In this document: positions 1 through 12,732 of the stretch, piece by piece
How positions within the stretch are numbered: the stretch's first letter is position 1
Layout: the number at the start of each line of letters is the position of its first letter
Source: Steromphala cineraria
Lineage: Eukaryota; Mollusca; Gastropoda; Trochida; Trochidae
DNA: 64,000 nt
Reading direction: 5' to 3'
Assembly: GCA_916613615.1 (NCBI GenBank)
Contig: OU744731.1
Coordinates: 12,716,726-12,780,725, forward strand
Notes under the pieces: model-generated
What the model saw: the letters and a program-made list of their open reading frames with translations, nothing else
Told to the model about the DNA's origin: nothing
Databases searched by the model: none
Made by a program: the position numbers and the translations under genes

Positions 1-54
<54 letters not shown>
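1..54. repeat. (AT)n microsatellite
   Basis: Nearly pure AT dinucleotide run at the window edge with two TG interruptions near its end. It continues an unknown distance to the left. Confidence 0.95.
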
Positions 55-332
55 GTCTCTTGTGCTTAGAAATCTTGGGTATTATGATACGGTATAATAA
101 AAATATAAAAACAACCAAAATGAAATATAGAATATATTCTTTCACAAATTGCAGATGATAAGTTCTCACATCACAGATGAATTGAAAAAAAGCCTATAAG
201 CAGCTTTACTAAAATACTCTAGAAGTTTTCGCCCGCTTTTCAGGACTGAAAGACAACACTGATAGAGCAATACTTATATAAATTGGTTCAGAAAAGATAC
301 CGATACATGATGTGTAAAAAATGGTCACAAAC

Positions 333-510
<178 letters not shown>

Positions 511-1526
511 GGTTGAAATGTGCTTAAATTGCTCCTACTTCCAAAACTTAAACATCTCTTTTCGTCCTAACCCAACTCGAAAAAAAGTGTCATTGAAAGA
601 GGAAATGTTTAACTTATGTGGAAAATAAACCAGATAGGGTTAAAAGAGCTGTTATAATGCTGACCCAAGAACATAAGACATAAAAGATACCAATATTAGA
701 AAGATTATTTCATAACAAAAACTAACATGGATAAGTCAGTTGTAATGATCTTAAATCAACATATCTCTTTAAACAAGTTCTAAATACTCATCTTCTAATA
801 ACTTATAGCGGCTTCATTCAGATTATTATAGTTATTCCCTATTTATTAAACTCATTTTGGACGGACATTCTCCAAGAATGATCGCAATATATATCAATAA
901 GCGAAAAGACGATTTGTAATGGAAACGACATACTCTCACATTCATTGTGGAGCAATGACAATGGTAATTGGTATGAAGAAGGTTTTGTTTTTATAAATGA
1001 TTTGCTATATTATGACGGCAGGCTGTTAATATATGAAGAATATATATATGATGAATCAAAAGATTTGATATAAAGATCAATTTTCTGTCCTATGAATCAG
1101 TGAAAGAGACATAATGACATATAGCCGATCTCTAAACATTATCCAATTTAACAGAAAACAGTTTGGTCCCTTTGAAATAAAGACAAATGGACACCATATT
1201 AAAGGGTAAACGATTATATACCTTTCTCCTTGACTTCGTTTGTCCTCTAAACTTTTTTAAATGGGAAGAAATATACAAATTGATTTTGCTGACAAAGATT
1301 GAAATATTTTTATATCATTGCAAATATATGTTTCAGATGTACAGATTTAGAATGGTTGTAATACTGAATCATTCATAATGTTTTGCCAACTAGACAATTT
1401 CTAAACATAATTGTATATATATGATGCCCACTTTGTCAATTTTGTCAAACAGAAATTCAAACAATTAACCATATGTTATGGGATTATGAAACTATCTTCA
1501 ATTCATTGAAAGAAATAGAATAGTGG
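511..1526. other. AT-rich stretch without recognised gene
   Basis: I find no convincing exon, RNA gene or repeat. ORFs are short and built from AT-rich codons. Confidence 0.6.
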
Positions 1527-1865
1527 TTAATCGGGCAGCGGCACATTTTAAGGGGTTTGGGGATATAAGGTGATGTCAGGGGGAAAAAATAATGGTTAAA
1601 ACTGAAAGAAAATGTCTTGATACTAAATTGTCACTAATAATTCAAATACATAATGTTAATTGTATCCATGCGGCTCCTTCTTCTACTGATGCAGACTGAA
1701 TTAAAGGTGTTCACACACAAAAAATTATGTGAATTTTTATACTTTGTCCTCTGACAACGGATGATTGATTTTTGTTATGTGATACTACATTTAGCATTAA
1801 CGTACAATTATCCATAAACAAGTTGAAATATAAAATTTTCAATAAACGTGCTACTGCCCCTATAA
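1527..1865 (+). mobile_element. TTAA-flanked MITE family, copy 1
   Basis: Diverged copy of the dispersed family described under copy 2. It starts after TTAA with a GGGCAGCGGCAC version of the terminal repeat. It keeps the internal GGTGATGTCAGG and GAATTAAAGGTGTTCACAC blocks and ends with ACGTGCTACTGCCCC. No coding capacity. Confidence 0.85.
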
Positions 1866-3339
1866 ACTCTATTCAATTTGGAAATTAAAATTAACCCAAA
1901 AATTATTCATGTTGGGAATGAAAGGATAGAGCAATAGTCCTGTAATGGCAATAATATCATTACATGCAGCATTAATGGATTTAAGTTAAAATATGCGAAA
2001 AATGAAATTGTACGACAGAAACTGAAGAAAAGTTTTTGAAATATTGGTCATATATGCACTTACTGTTTAAGAATAGTTATGTTTGCTTAGATAATATTTT
2101 AGAAATAGTCCTGTTTTGCTTAAATTAGCATTCATCGGCAAAACAAATGTCTTCAAATGTTAATTTATGTATTTGTTCATATGTACCGTTTGTATGTAAC
2201 GTTTTATTAATTGTATAACAAAATATGAAAAACAACTGAAAAAAAGTTCTGCTTGTACATAATGTGTCGTTATCATCATTTCAATTAAAACGATTGTGGA
2301 AATATAGCAGATCTGCGCAATTATCAAATAATCGGTTCGCAATTCGGTTGACGAATGACAGTGACTCTGCGAAATTATTTCCAATGAACAATTAAAGGAG
2401 GTTCGTATTATATACACGAGATCGCATTGAAAGTTGTTACAAAAGAATGTTGCAAAAAATATATGTTATTAAATCAATGAAATGTAATAGGTGAAATTTA
2501 CATAGCATAGATATGTTAATGTTTATCTGACGATGGAATTTTACCTCCTGACACTATAATGGGTCTACAAAATAAACGACCTGTCCTGGCGGGCTCCATA
2601 AAGATGAAGCCTGGGTTTTAACATTGCCAGTTGATAATATCCTGAATTGACTACATCCCTTTAAGTCGAATATATCAATAAAGTTGAATATATTAATTTT
2701 GATTTTGTTTTCACAAATAATAATTCTTAATTAAAACACTCATGGTTTAAAACATCTCTTATATAAGTGTTAGCAGTTTACTGTAAGTGAAGGAACATGT
2801 TTTAAAATATTTATCATAAACTTATCATTTCTCATATTAAACCGATTCTGTCAAAATAAGGCCTTATAATTTGCTACCCTTTTGGCTAATATTGGATAAC
2901 ATGTATACGTATGCTTGGTCAGCGAAATTTCTTTTTTTCTTTCTTTAGTTTGGTTTTGAATGGTTTGGCGAGACAATCGTTGACGTGGATAGATTTACGA
3001 AGGAGCTTCGCCTAAGAGCAATAGTTATGTTAAGACAAGAATGGAATTCCGCTTTAGATTCACGATGCGTTTAACAGGACTTTTTAAACGTAACTCCATT
3101 CAGGAAATATATTATTCAACAACACTTAATGTTCTTAAAGAGCCGCTGTATAACCTTTTTTTGATTTATTTTTCAAAAGATTTTGGTCAAATAACTATAT
3201 AACATAAATATTAGGCCAAAACAGCAACGATACACAGTTTCTCAATGAAGCTACAGCTAAGTAAACATTGCGTAACAAGGCGTCTGCTTGTCGCCGTCCA
3301 GCGACAAACCAAAACAAGGCTGAGAGGCCACGGGCACGG
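1866..3339. other. AT-rich stretch without recognised gene
   Basis: No supported exon. A GC-richer island near 2571-2620 has no identified function. Confidence 0.5.
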
Positions 3340-3343
3340 GATA

Positions 3344-3355
3344 CCGGAAGTGACG
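3344..3355 (+). promoter_or_regulatory. Composite ETS/CRE-like promoter motif
   Basis: CCGGAAGTGACG joins a perfect ETS core (CCGGAAGT) to a CRE half site (TGACG). This is a typical core-promoter signature of animal housekeeping genes. It lies in a GC-richer patch (about 3290-3380), 85 bases upstream of the ATG of the THAP relic. It is either the surviving promoter of that gene or of a bidirectional neighbour. Function is inferred from motif and position. Confidence 0.4.
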
Positions 3356-3439
3356 TGGCAGTAGGCGAAGCGTTCGTCTGCTTATATGGAAAATGATAGG
3401 CGAAATCCGCAGTTCTGCCTTTTCAAAGCGATTAACAGT

Positions 3440-3694
3440 ATGCTATATCATTGTGTTGCTGTCAACTGTCCTAGAATATCTCCTGATGAAGTCTCCGTTG
3501 ACAAATTCCCATCATATTGATGGTTTCACGCCAAATTGACCCGCTGTGTTAGGTCAAACAGAGCAATGTGACAATCTACATCGAACTCACGTGTTCCGAT
3601 CACTACACCGATTTTCTGCTTCGAGCTCGCATTTTCACTGAATGAACAGTTTGACATGCAGAGAAAAGGGAGATTAGTAAAATGTAAAACATAG
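3440..3694 (+). pseudogene. THAP-domain relic with two in-frame stops
   Basis: One frame read from the ATG gives 84 codons with two TGA stops (3518-3520 and 3569-3571) before a final TAG. It resembles a THAP zinc-finger domain, the DNA-binding module of THAP proteins and P-element-like transposases. Visible pieces: Cys5-x4-Cys10 (CVAVNC), Phe-Pro at 23-24, Trp28, a Pro at 57 and Cys60 followed two residues later by Leu63 where the family has the zinc-binding His (CTC for CAC). The 49-residue spacing between the second and third Cys fits the C2CH pattern. Both stops are one base from a Trp codon. The broken frame and lost His argue for a pseudogene. A recoded or spliced gene is less likely. 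The ETS/CRE motif lies upstream. Homology was judged by eye. Confidence 0.6.
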
Positions 3695-5614
3695 CACAAA
3701 GTATTGGGCTGATTTATGGTAATAATCCGAATATACAATGCTCACATTTAGATTTGAACGTTGTGTAAAAAGGTTGAATAAACAATGACATTGGTCTGCA
3801 GGTGTTACTTACTTTCTTTAGATCAGATACTCACTTATTACACAATTACTTTACTGTCTATCGTATTTCCTGTCTGTTTCCTAATTAGATGATATCAAAT
3901 GATGACTATAGCAGGTAGGTTATATAATGCACAATCATCAACACCTGGCTATTTTATGACATCAGCTAATTAGGTAACATCAAATAGCAATTGTATTCCT
4001 TAACATCCCTTTTTTCTCCGATTGGTAAATTATAACCTATTAACCTGAAATAAGGAATACCGTTTTTGCTCTATCTGATAATTATTTTGGATAAGGTTCA
4101 TTTAATAAATCTTCATTCTGTTTGGCCATGTATCGGGTATTGTTGTAGAAAATATCACCTCTATGTACAAGAATGAAAACATTAAGATTTTCAGTGAAAT
4201 GCCCTATTAAAATAATGTTTTAAACAAGACATCAGTGATCATCCAATACATGTCTTTCATTGAGAATTGTAACTTGTCAATCACTAAATGAAATAACTAA
4301 GAAAAACGTATATATTTTTTATCCTGTTACAAAATGAAGTTAAAGGCAATTCTAAAAAAATGGTTTAAATGTAAAAATAAAATAGTATTGTATAATTACA
4401 TCCTTTCTGCTGTGCTACTAAAGTAATATTCAATAACAACCACCAACTGTGCACGAAGATAAAACAGTTCACACGGGAGCAATTGTTTACATATACATCC
4501 TGGTTCTCACGTGCAGTCTTATGACAACATTGCGCAAAGCGAGACCATCTAGGCCTACATGCTGTAGCATTATGCGCACAACTTCGTTTTTAATCAGGGT
4601 CTTACGTTTACATCAATACAAATTGCCAGTTGAATAAATAAACTACCGATTTATTGAAGGTGTGAGATGTTGGGATGTTGTTTAGGGTGTTTAATCAACG
4701 GTTAAACATTGAGCTGTACTGTTAGCTTGTGTTGTTTTACATAACGAGGGCACACAACGGGGTATCACATCGCCTACTAACACGTCACGAGGTAGTCACG
4801 CTTCAGTGCGTTTTATTCTGTTCGCCGGCCTAATTAGGCAGTGTTATGTATACAGTCGTAATTAAGCCGTTTCTAGGTCGATTTCAGTAATTTAAAGTTT
4901 AGTCAATGTCAAATTGTAATCACTATTTCACGAATCCTGAAAGTTGCCATATAGCATTTCAGTCCATCTTTAAGATATCATTGCTTCGTTACCTTCAAAA
5001 TTAATTGAAGGGAAAAATGTTCTATCGATAGAAAGCCCGTCCTGCCCTTTATGTAATGTAGTTCAGCAGTTTTAACATTTTTTAATCTTTCTTAGACTGA
5101 ATTCCGTCAGATATGTATCTCACAACAGTGTCCATAACAACAAAAAACTAAGGAATGCAGATATATGCTTTTTGCGAACTATTTATGTAAATACTTGTGC
5201 TATTATGTTACATCCATTATCAGATGGATGTTATAATTAAACAAATTGTAAAAATTATGTAACAACATACAAAATCAGTTATAGGTTCAATACTACAAAA
5301 ATACTTAATTGAAATGGTGATGAGCTCAACCTTGACTAACTACACGCCTGATTAACACTCACACTACTATTTTATTAAAAATACAATATAACTTGTTTGT
5401 TAGGAAATGGCCTTGTACAGAGAATTGAACGTCAATCATAAAGTTTTGTCATCAATAACGTATAGGGCAAACTGACCTATTACAAACGACACTGATTACA
5501 GCAAGTACCCTAAAATGACGTAAAACGTTAACTGCATTTCACAAGTTATGATACTACCAATACATATAATTGTATATTAATAATTATATATGGTAATTAT
5601 AAAAATAAACTTAC
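3695..5614. other. AT-rich stretch without recognised gene
   Basis: No convincing exon or repeat found on either strand. It could be intron of the minus-strand gene whose candidate exons lie at 5615-6216. Confidence 0.45.
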
Positions 5615-5742
5615 CTTGATGTTGTTGATTTCTTTGATGGTGCAGAGAAACTCTCCCATTTCTTCAAAAACTGTTTTTTCATTGCCGTTCGATAAATGTT
5701 TTTCGACAGTTGAAATAAATATCGAAAACGTTTCAATATTTG
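5615..5742 (-). CDS. Candidate internal exon, weakly dynein heavy chain-like
   Basis: A 128-base open segment on the minus strand sits between an acceptor (TTTTTGTGTAAG) and a near-consensus donor (AAG|GTAAGT). Read in phase 1 it gives 42 residues with blocks such as FSIFISTVEKHLSNGN and VFEEMGEFLCTIKEIN. The spacing of Phe-Ile, Leu, Met-Gly, Leu and Lys-Glu recalls the N-terminal stem of axonemal dynein heavy chains (FI...GL...MG.L..VKE). This is a resemblance from memory, not an alignment. A second frame is also open, but its product is less family-like. A partner exon may lie at 6163-6216. If real, the gene reads right to left and most of it lies outside what I can recognise. Confidence 0.4.
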
Positions 5743-6162
5743 CTTACACAAAAAGTGTTTTTTTCTCAGAGCAATGTATGCCTGTTATATAGAATGAAAG
5801 TTGGTATAAATCAATTCTGAACGCCTACAGTATCATTGTTTTGACAACTATTTGAATGCCATTTCCTCTTTAGTATAAACAATGTGTTGATATGGCATCG
5901 AAAAGGAAGTAGGTTGTCAAATATGAATCTTAAGAATGAACTTACAGTATAGCAAAATCTATCACAGTAACAAAGGAGAGATCGATATGTGGGAATTCAA
6001 TCGTCGAAAATATGTGTTCTATTTATAAGTTTGGATGCAGTTTTGACAAAAAAACTAATTTAACAGGCTTAAACTGATTGAATAATTTACAAATGCTATA
6101 AATGTTCTCGGCAGATGTAAAAGACACATTACATCCCCTCGGCACGTAGTCCACCAACTTAC

Positions 6163-6216
6163 ATCTGGCTTGTTTACATTCATCATGTCACCTTTCAAGA
6201 TTGGCTTGTTGGCTTG
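6163..6216 (-). CDS. Candidate internal exon, unidentified
   Basis: A 54-base segment on the minus strand has a good acceptor (CCAATTACACTTATCAG) and a consensus donor (GAT|GTAAGT). Only one of three frames is open; it gives 18 residues (QANKPILKGDMMNVNKPD), phase 0 to phase 0. It lies 420 bases upstream of the 5615-5742 candidate on the same strand, so the two may belong to one transcript. The phases do not join directly. A 13-base microexon at 5946-5958 (acceptor GTGATAG, donor ACT|GTAAGT) would repair the phase. No family recognised. Confidence 0.3.
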
Positions 6217-7116
6217 CTGATAAGTGTAATTGGTGAAATGGCAAACGTTCCATTGGTGTTTTCAACACGAGTCATAAGTTTGATGTCACAGACTTTCAAT
6301 AGAACGATACATATGGTTAATATAACTTCATCTACCTACGTCTACTGTCAAATAGAAAATGTGATTTGTATATGATTAAAACTTCATCAAGTGGATAATG
6401 ACGAAATATAGTCATATTCAATATCACAAAATGTTCATATATCATCCATGGAAATATGCAGAATATAAAAAACTAGAAATGATAGTTGATTATCCAAAAA
6501 ATACTATTCGCTTATTCCTTAACGTTAACTACGTGTTGATAATCAATTTATTCATTGTTAACAAGTCGAAATGCGACGCATAAAGTCATCATTAAAATGA
6601 TATCTACAGCAAATGTCGTCTGAAGTATTTTATATATTGCATGTTCATTGGGCAAAGATGATACGTTTCACTGACAAAGGATAATAACACGTACAAAATG
6701 TATGAAGTTCATTTTCTATCTGTATCATAAATATGTCAATGATAGTCAGTAGTTCAAGTATTTAAACTGATTGCTTGATGAAACAGACTGGGTCAAAATT
6801 CATTTAATTTCTTATTCTCTTAAATTGGGAAAACAATATATTGTACCAAGTATCTTTTGGCAAAAGAAAGACAGACACTCTACAACGACTCGATCAGAGA
6901 ATAACCATGACTGAGCATCGGTCGTTGATGAGCACACACATCTGTTTTCTTTGCACAGCGTAAAAAAACGCACAAATTGTATTTTGATAGACAACCACAT
7001 AACCGATGCATCAAATGCATGCTGTTAAATCAGTGACATCAAAACAGGTCCTGCACTTATTTTTGACGCATCGGAACAATATCGCACGGGCAATAATATT
7101 ATGATATAGTAGACCC

Positions 7117-7480
7117 TTAAAGGGACAGTAGCACGTTTTAGGGGGAATATAAGGTGATGTCAGGAAAATGAAAATAAATTGTTCCAAATGAAAGACAATG
7201 TATTTAAACTAAATGGAGCAGTAATAATTTAAATATATAACGTAAACATTAGCCATGCTATTCCTTTTTCTTACACAAACTGAATTAAAGGTGTTCACAC
7301 AAAAATGGCCGCCAATGGATTTTGTGTGAATCCTTATACTTTGTCCTCTGACTATGGGTTATTGGCTTGTATAATGAGATTGTTATCACTGTTAATATTA
7401 TACATTTAGCATTAAGTTACAATTACAAGTGAGATATTTGAAATATAAAATTATCAAAAAACGTGCTACTGCCCCTTTAA
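7117..7480 (+). mobile_element. TTAA-flanked MITE family, copy 2 (well preserved)
   Basis: Non-autonomous DNA element of 364 bases including the flanking TTAA on both sides. Terminal inverted repeats read AGGG(A/G)CAGTAGCACGTTTT inward from each end. Internal landmarks shared with the other copies are GGTGATGTCAGGAAAATG, GAATTAAAGGTGTTCACAC and a hairpin in which TTCACACAAAA pairs with TTTTGTGTGAA around GGCCGCCAATGG. The TTAA target suggests mobilisation by a piggyBac- or Kolobok-type transposase (inference). No ORF. Confidence 0.9.
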
Positions 7481-9044
7481 GGTTAGCAGTTGAGGGGATA
7501 TAAATGCAATCATTTAACGTTTCGCATGTTTTTGATCGTGGCATTGTTAACTTTTGGTCTCTTCAGGTCCAATAAAAAGTTACATTATACTGAAAAATTG
7601 ATGATGGGTATCTGTATTGTGGGTTATTCCCTTCTTTCAAACCAACTGGTCAAATTTTAGTATCCGCACAGTTTAAGTAAACTCTTTCAAAGTCGAAAGC
7701 TCAGAAAAAAAAACACACAAAAAGAATTTTAAAAAGTCCAGCCAGAAGCAAGTAGAAAACCTAAAAACATAGATAGTTGATGAAATATAGCAGGCAACGA
7801 ATAGAAAACAAATATTTCAAGCGCTTATACATCACATCCATGCGATATGAAGTAAGAAAAAATCCGGTGTGATAACGTTTGATATAATTTCACAGACGAC
7901 AGATAAGATAAGATAAGAGCATTATATCGCATTCAATAATCGCAGAATGCACTTTTTATAACCCACGCGATTTAGTTTCACGCTGGTCTCGTCTGGCGAA
8001 TTAAAAGTAATGTTTGTGTAAGTGCGATGGTGACATTGAAATAACACTTATGTTTCCTAAAAGGTAGATCACTTACAACCACGTGACAAGTCATACTTAA
8101 CGATGTCACTAAATGTTTACGTTGAAAACAGGTATTTATTATCAGAGCTACTGAAATTGACTTTTGCTATATTTAGAATATGACCTACATCGCTGTTTTC
8201 ATCGGAAAGTATTTTGTTTATTATCTGTAATACTACTGTTAATAATTAACCAGCATGACAAGGGGATATCGTTTAGGCAGTACGTTTTGCATCGCTACAT
8301 GGCAACACAGTGCTTTTACTTCAAGTAACAACATCACAATGCCACAACATCATAAACATAGTGACCGCTCTGTGCAATGACATCACTGTCTTGAAAATGT
8401 AGTGTTGATGTGTTCAGAGATTTACATTTTTTCTCTGAGATGTAAAAAAAAGTGAATTTGGATGATAAATAGAATATCACCCTCGTGTATTTTGATATGA
8501 AATATACCAACAATCGTTAATGGATGTAAAAAATATTCATAACTTTCAGCAATTCGTGTTGATAGAAATTAATTTTGTGAAATTAACTTTGAGTAATACT
8601 CGTGTTAATATTAGTGCTGTTATGCAGTGTTGTATATTTCACTTATCACCCAAATTGTTTGACAAATCACAATCTCCTTCATCTGCCTATGTGGCACCAA
8701 GCAGGCCTTTTTAAAGGCTTTTCTTGTTGATATTAATAGAGCATTTATTTCCAAGGGATATGAATGCACAAAGGGATTAAATACCAAGTTGATGGTACTG
8801 TCTGAATGGCACTCGAGGAGGGGTGTTATCATAAGCTATAGTTTCAACCATACCGACACGTTTTCGCAGATTTAAAAAAAATGTAAAAAATGTAAGATTA
8901 ATAATATTTCTGAGAACCATGGGCGTAAATAAACGCCAAGACAAGATTTCGCATTGCCAACGTAAGCCGATGTTTGACGTGTCTGTTGACATCATTGTAG
9001 CGGACATTGTGCCAGTTCTAATAAAATAAATAGAATTTCATATA
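7481..9044. other. AT-rich stretch without recognised gene
   Basis: Includes a short GATAA-type run near 7895-7915. I see no supported exon. Confidence 0.5.
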
Positions 9045-9120
9045 AAGTCAAGTCAAGGCTTTATTTCACTACAAAGGCCAGATATACAAACAGTGCATTA
9101 CATTCATAATAATAATTACA
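9045..9120 (-). mobile_element. Candidate LINE/SINE 3' end with pentanucleotide tail
   Basis: Read on the minus strand, sequence related to a retroposon 3' end runs into AATAAAG and then TTGAC repeats. The same layout recurs at 37205-37290 and 47823-47900 with different pentanucleotides. Short tandem tails after AATAAAG are usual for CR1/L2-type LINEs and SINEs that use them. No reverse transcriptase is visible and the 5' limit is undefined. Confidence 0.35.
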
Positions 9121-12100
9121 AGTTTTATTTCCAGAATGAGTTTTCAGAGAGTTTTCTTTATATATTGAATGCGTATATTTGGTACAATCAACGTGATTTC
9201 TTAGTTAACATTGAAATTTCAGTCAAATGCAATTATTATTACAAATGATAGGCCTACATATAGTGGTAAATTTTAATAAACGTTAAGAAAAAGCGTACAG
9301 TAGTGTGTAATATATGCCATGACTAATGATTGAAAGTCGACACAGGGACATCTTGCTGTATCTTTATCTTTCCTCCCCCGCTTCACGTGTTGTACATTAG
9401 TCAAGCTGTCAACCAGCGTCAGGGTCGGTCTTATTTACGATTTAACAGCTGACAGTCGGCTAGCCTATCTGTGATGACAAATATCTCCAAGAACTTCCTG
9501 TATTTGTTTCTTGTATATACAATTAATCTGTTCATATTTGAAAAGAACCCAAATATATATATCAATATAGGAATAAAAATAAAACCTTAGAGGTTACTGG
9601 ATGCAATTTAAGAGCATGCTATTAAAATTGGTTAATAAACCGACGAAATGACCGACCGAAGAATGCCTAAATTTTATTTGAACTCCGATGCTATACATTA
9701 TTGATAAGACTGCCACAAACACAAGAAAGTATGAAAATATATCTTAGAAAAGGTATAGATATTACCTTGTAAATATAAAATAAAAGATGTCTTGTTTGCT
9801 AAATATTGCTTGTTTTCATAGTAATGAGGTGGGTGCAACTTCGGATTTGAATAAATTTATGTAAAAATGGAGAACAGCAGAATTTCAAGAGAATGATATT
9901 GATAATAACTGATGTAGTGATTAAAAAATATAAGGGTTTTCTAATATACTTATACTTATATATTTCTATATAATAAATAACTGCACCCTTTAAATAAAAC
10001 CGTCATTATGTCATATACATATATCCATAAATAATAAGAAATATTGGTTCCTAAATTCTCTGGTGTAATGATTGAAAAATAATATTGTTTTATTATATAT
10101 TCAAAATAACTGTATCGTATATATAAAAATGTCATTATATATTAATATAGAAATAAATATTGATTCCATAATTTTAATATTTCCGACCAATAAGCTGTTA
10201 ATAAATACAGTCTTCTTAAAAGTGACCAATTGAACAGCCCCATGTCGTCCCTGAAAGAAAAAAACATGACATTTCAATGAAATGTTCATAAATGAAGCAA
10301 TACATGAATAACAGAATAAAATCAAACATGAATTTACATTGAAATGATATATTAAAAAATTAATTTTACTAAAAACATGCAGGAATGTTGAAAAACAACC
10401 CTTTTTATTTCAATTTATTTAAGTTGTAGGCTATATTGTTGATGGTTCAAAGATGTAAAAAGGAAAACACTAATTCATTCGGTAAAAAGGTTGAGAAATG
10501 TTTTCTCTAAAGATATATATATCCGAAAAAGGTTTACTTAAGGAACTACGGTACTGTGTACTGACGACAGCATAAACACACATTCAGAGTTCAACGGGTC
10601 ACCCGAGTACAGAATGGGCGTGCGCTTAGACCTACCAGGCTCGTTACACTACTCAGCTGCTTAAGAAATATCGCCAACCGGAGCAGACAACTTTCGTCAA
10701 AGGGACGTCACTCTCAATTTTTCGCGGTAGCATACCGCTAAATCATCTGCAGTAGCGTTCGCGTGTTGGACATAATTTTATCGTCTTAAAATTACAAATT
10801 AAAATTGATACTGTTGAAGTTTTCAAAAGCTAATAATTCTAAAATTTCAATATCATTTTGAATAATATAAATTTGGGATAACTTCTTGTACAAGTTTATA
10901 GATAACTAGTTTCTTTTAATATATATATTTTCCAATTATGTAGGGCCTATTTATTTGTTTTATACAGTATTTAAATTTCAATCAAAACATCAAAAAAGAC
11001 TAATACTTTATACATTTATTTCATGATAAATGTTATTTGATATTAAGCATCAGTCAACATGTGTCACAATAATACGATAAATCATATCATTTTTTTAAAT
11101 AATAGTAAATTTATTATCACATTTTCACCCATTCTGTTCAGCTTTGTGATGTATTTTGATTAGAAACGCTGTTAAAAAGCCATTGACTTATTCTCCAATC
11201 CGTACCTCTTTTTTCAATTAAAAATATATTTTGGGCATATTCTTTTTCAAAGATAATTAAGGTTAAGCTTTTTTGAACTCCGCTCTTATTTCAATGATCG
11301 GAAAAACTGGACACAAAGACAAGAAAGTAGGAGGCTATAAAAGTAAGAAAAATCATCAGTGGCAACGTTTTGTAGGTAAGTTTTCAAATGTTGCCGTGTA
11401 TGCCTAGTTATGAAGTTTGATGTAGCAACTCGTCATTTATTAATGTCATTACCTGATAATGAACATCTAATGATTTAAACGGTACTTTATTTCCATTAAA
11501 TATTATACAACCTACACAACATTCAGAATATATATAAAAAGGATAAGCAAACAGACAGCAAATGCCTATATAAATGCTTTTTCTGAACATCAAATGCTCG
11601 ACAACTGATTATTTCTACAATACTTTGTCATTCAATTTGATTTCAAAACGTCTGGCATCCTTGACTAGGTCGTGATTCAAACATATTTTTTTAAAGAAAT
11701 TCTAGTGTTAATAATGGACAATTAACAAACGCCATGTCAATTATGTTCACTCTCATTACACATTCATTAACATTTACAAGTTATCAATTTAATGTTCATT
11801 ATTGAATGTTGACCTTATATGTAATATGTAGCTATTGAAATGGAATAAAACATTATATTCAATTAGATTTGTTAAGGTATCCTTGACAAAACCTCCTTAA
11901 AGGAAGCAAGTCTAGATCTGTTGTGTGACATTTTTCTGAGACTGAATAACATTTTAAGTCAAGTTCCCACAATTATGCCAACATGTTTCTTGTGTCACTG
12001 TAAATTACTGTACCCCCTCGTTTCCACATATGATTGGAAAATGGGTATAAAATCCGATAACAAAACCATTGAAAACCCTTAAACTAATGTATTCACTCGC

Positions 12101-12416
12101 GTTTGGGGTATCCGTTTATATCTTGTGTTAGTAAGTGCGAACATGATACATGTTCTTGTATAATATAATATGTCTTGTCATCTAGAATACATAATCTAAC
12201 TTCAGTCGCAAGTGAATTTATTCTTGTTTCAATGGAAACTGACTTTGCCTAGTTAAAAACAATGTGCAATAAATCCTGAAATAGTTTCTAATTTGTTATG
12301 TAGATTTAAATCTTTAAGCCGTTTGCCAGATAACGAATTGTTAAAGGCAATGCGCGAACTTATACATCATAACACGTATCACAAGTGGTTTAGTTTTGTT
12401 CATGGGAATTTTGCAA
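9121..12416. other. AT-rich stretch without firm gene
   Basis: The only notable spot is a strong minus-strand acceptor (TTTTTTCTTTCAG) at about 10252-10265. It is followed by an open segment in two frames but no clear donor, so I do not call an exon. A GC-richer patch at 10580-10760 has a short hairpin (GCGGTA...TACCGC) and nothing I recognise. Confidence 0.45.
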
Positions 12417-12690
12417 GTGATTTTGTCAGTGTAAATCCCAATATCATCGCCCAGGGTATCGTCGGTGTAAATACTAGAACTAGATACAAGTGATTTTGTC
12501 AATGTAAATCTTAATACCAATCTAAAGTGATACAGTCTTTGTTCGATGAGATTGGATTACTTATCCCTGTTTAAAATTTGCATAAAGAGGTATTATCGAC
12601 TATATAAATTATAACACTATTTGAAAATGATCCACCCTGTGTTCAAAGAGATTGGATAAATTGTCCTTGTTTAAGTTAATGCGCCGATAA
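12417..12690. repeat. Degenerate short direct duplications with CCAAT and octamer motifs
   Basis: Two related segments (about 12535-12595 and 12625-12690) share AGAGATTGGAT and CC(C/T)TGTTTAA, and GTGATTTTGTCA(A/G)TGTAAAT occurs at 12418 and 12489. Each carries an inverted CCAAT box (ATTGG), and one has an octamer (ATTTGCAT). This block precedes the two short intronless ORFs at 12733 and 13100, so it may be their upstream regulatory region. Confidence 0.4.
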
Positions 12691-12732
12691 GTATAACCAA
12701 CCTACAACTATAACAACACAACAACTGAAACA

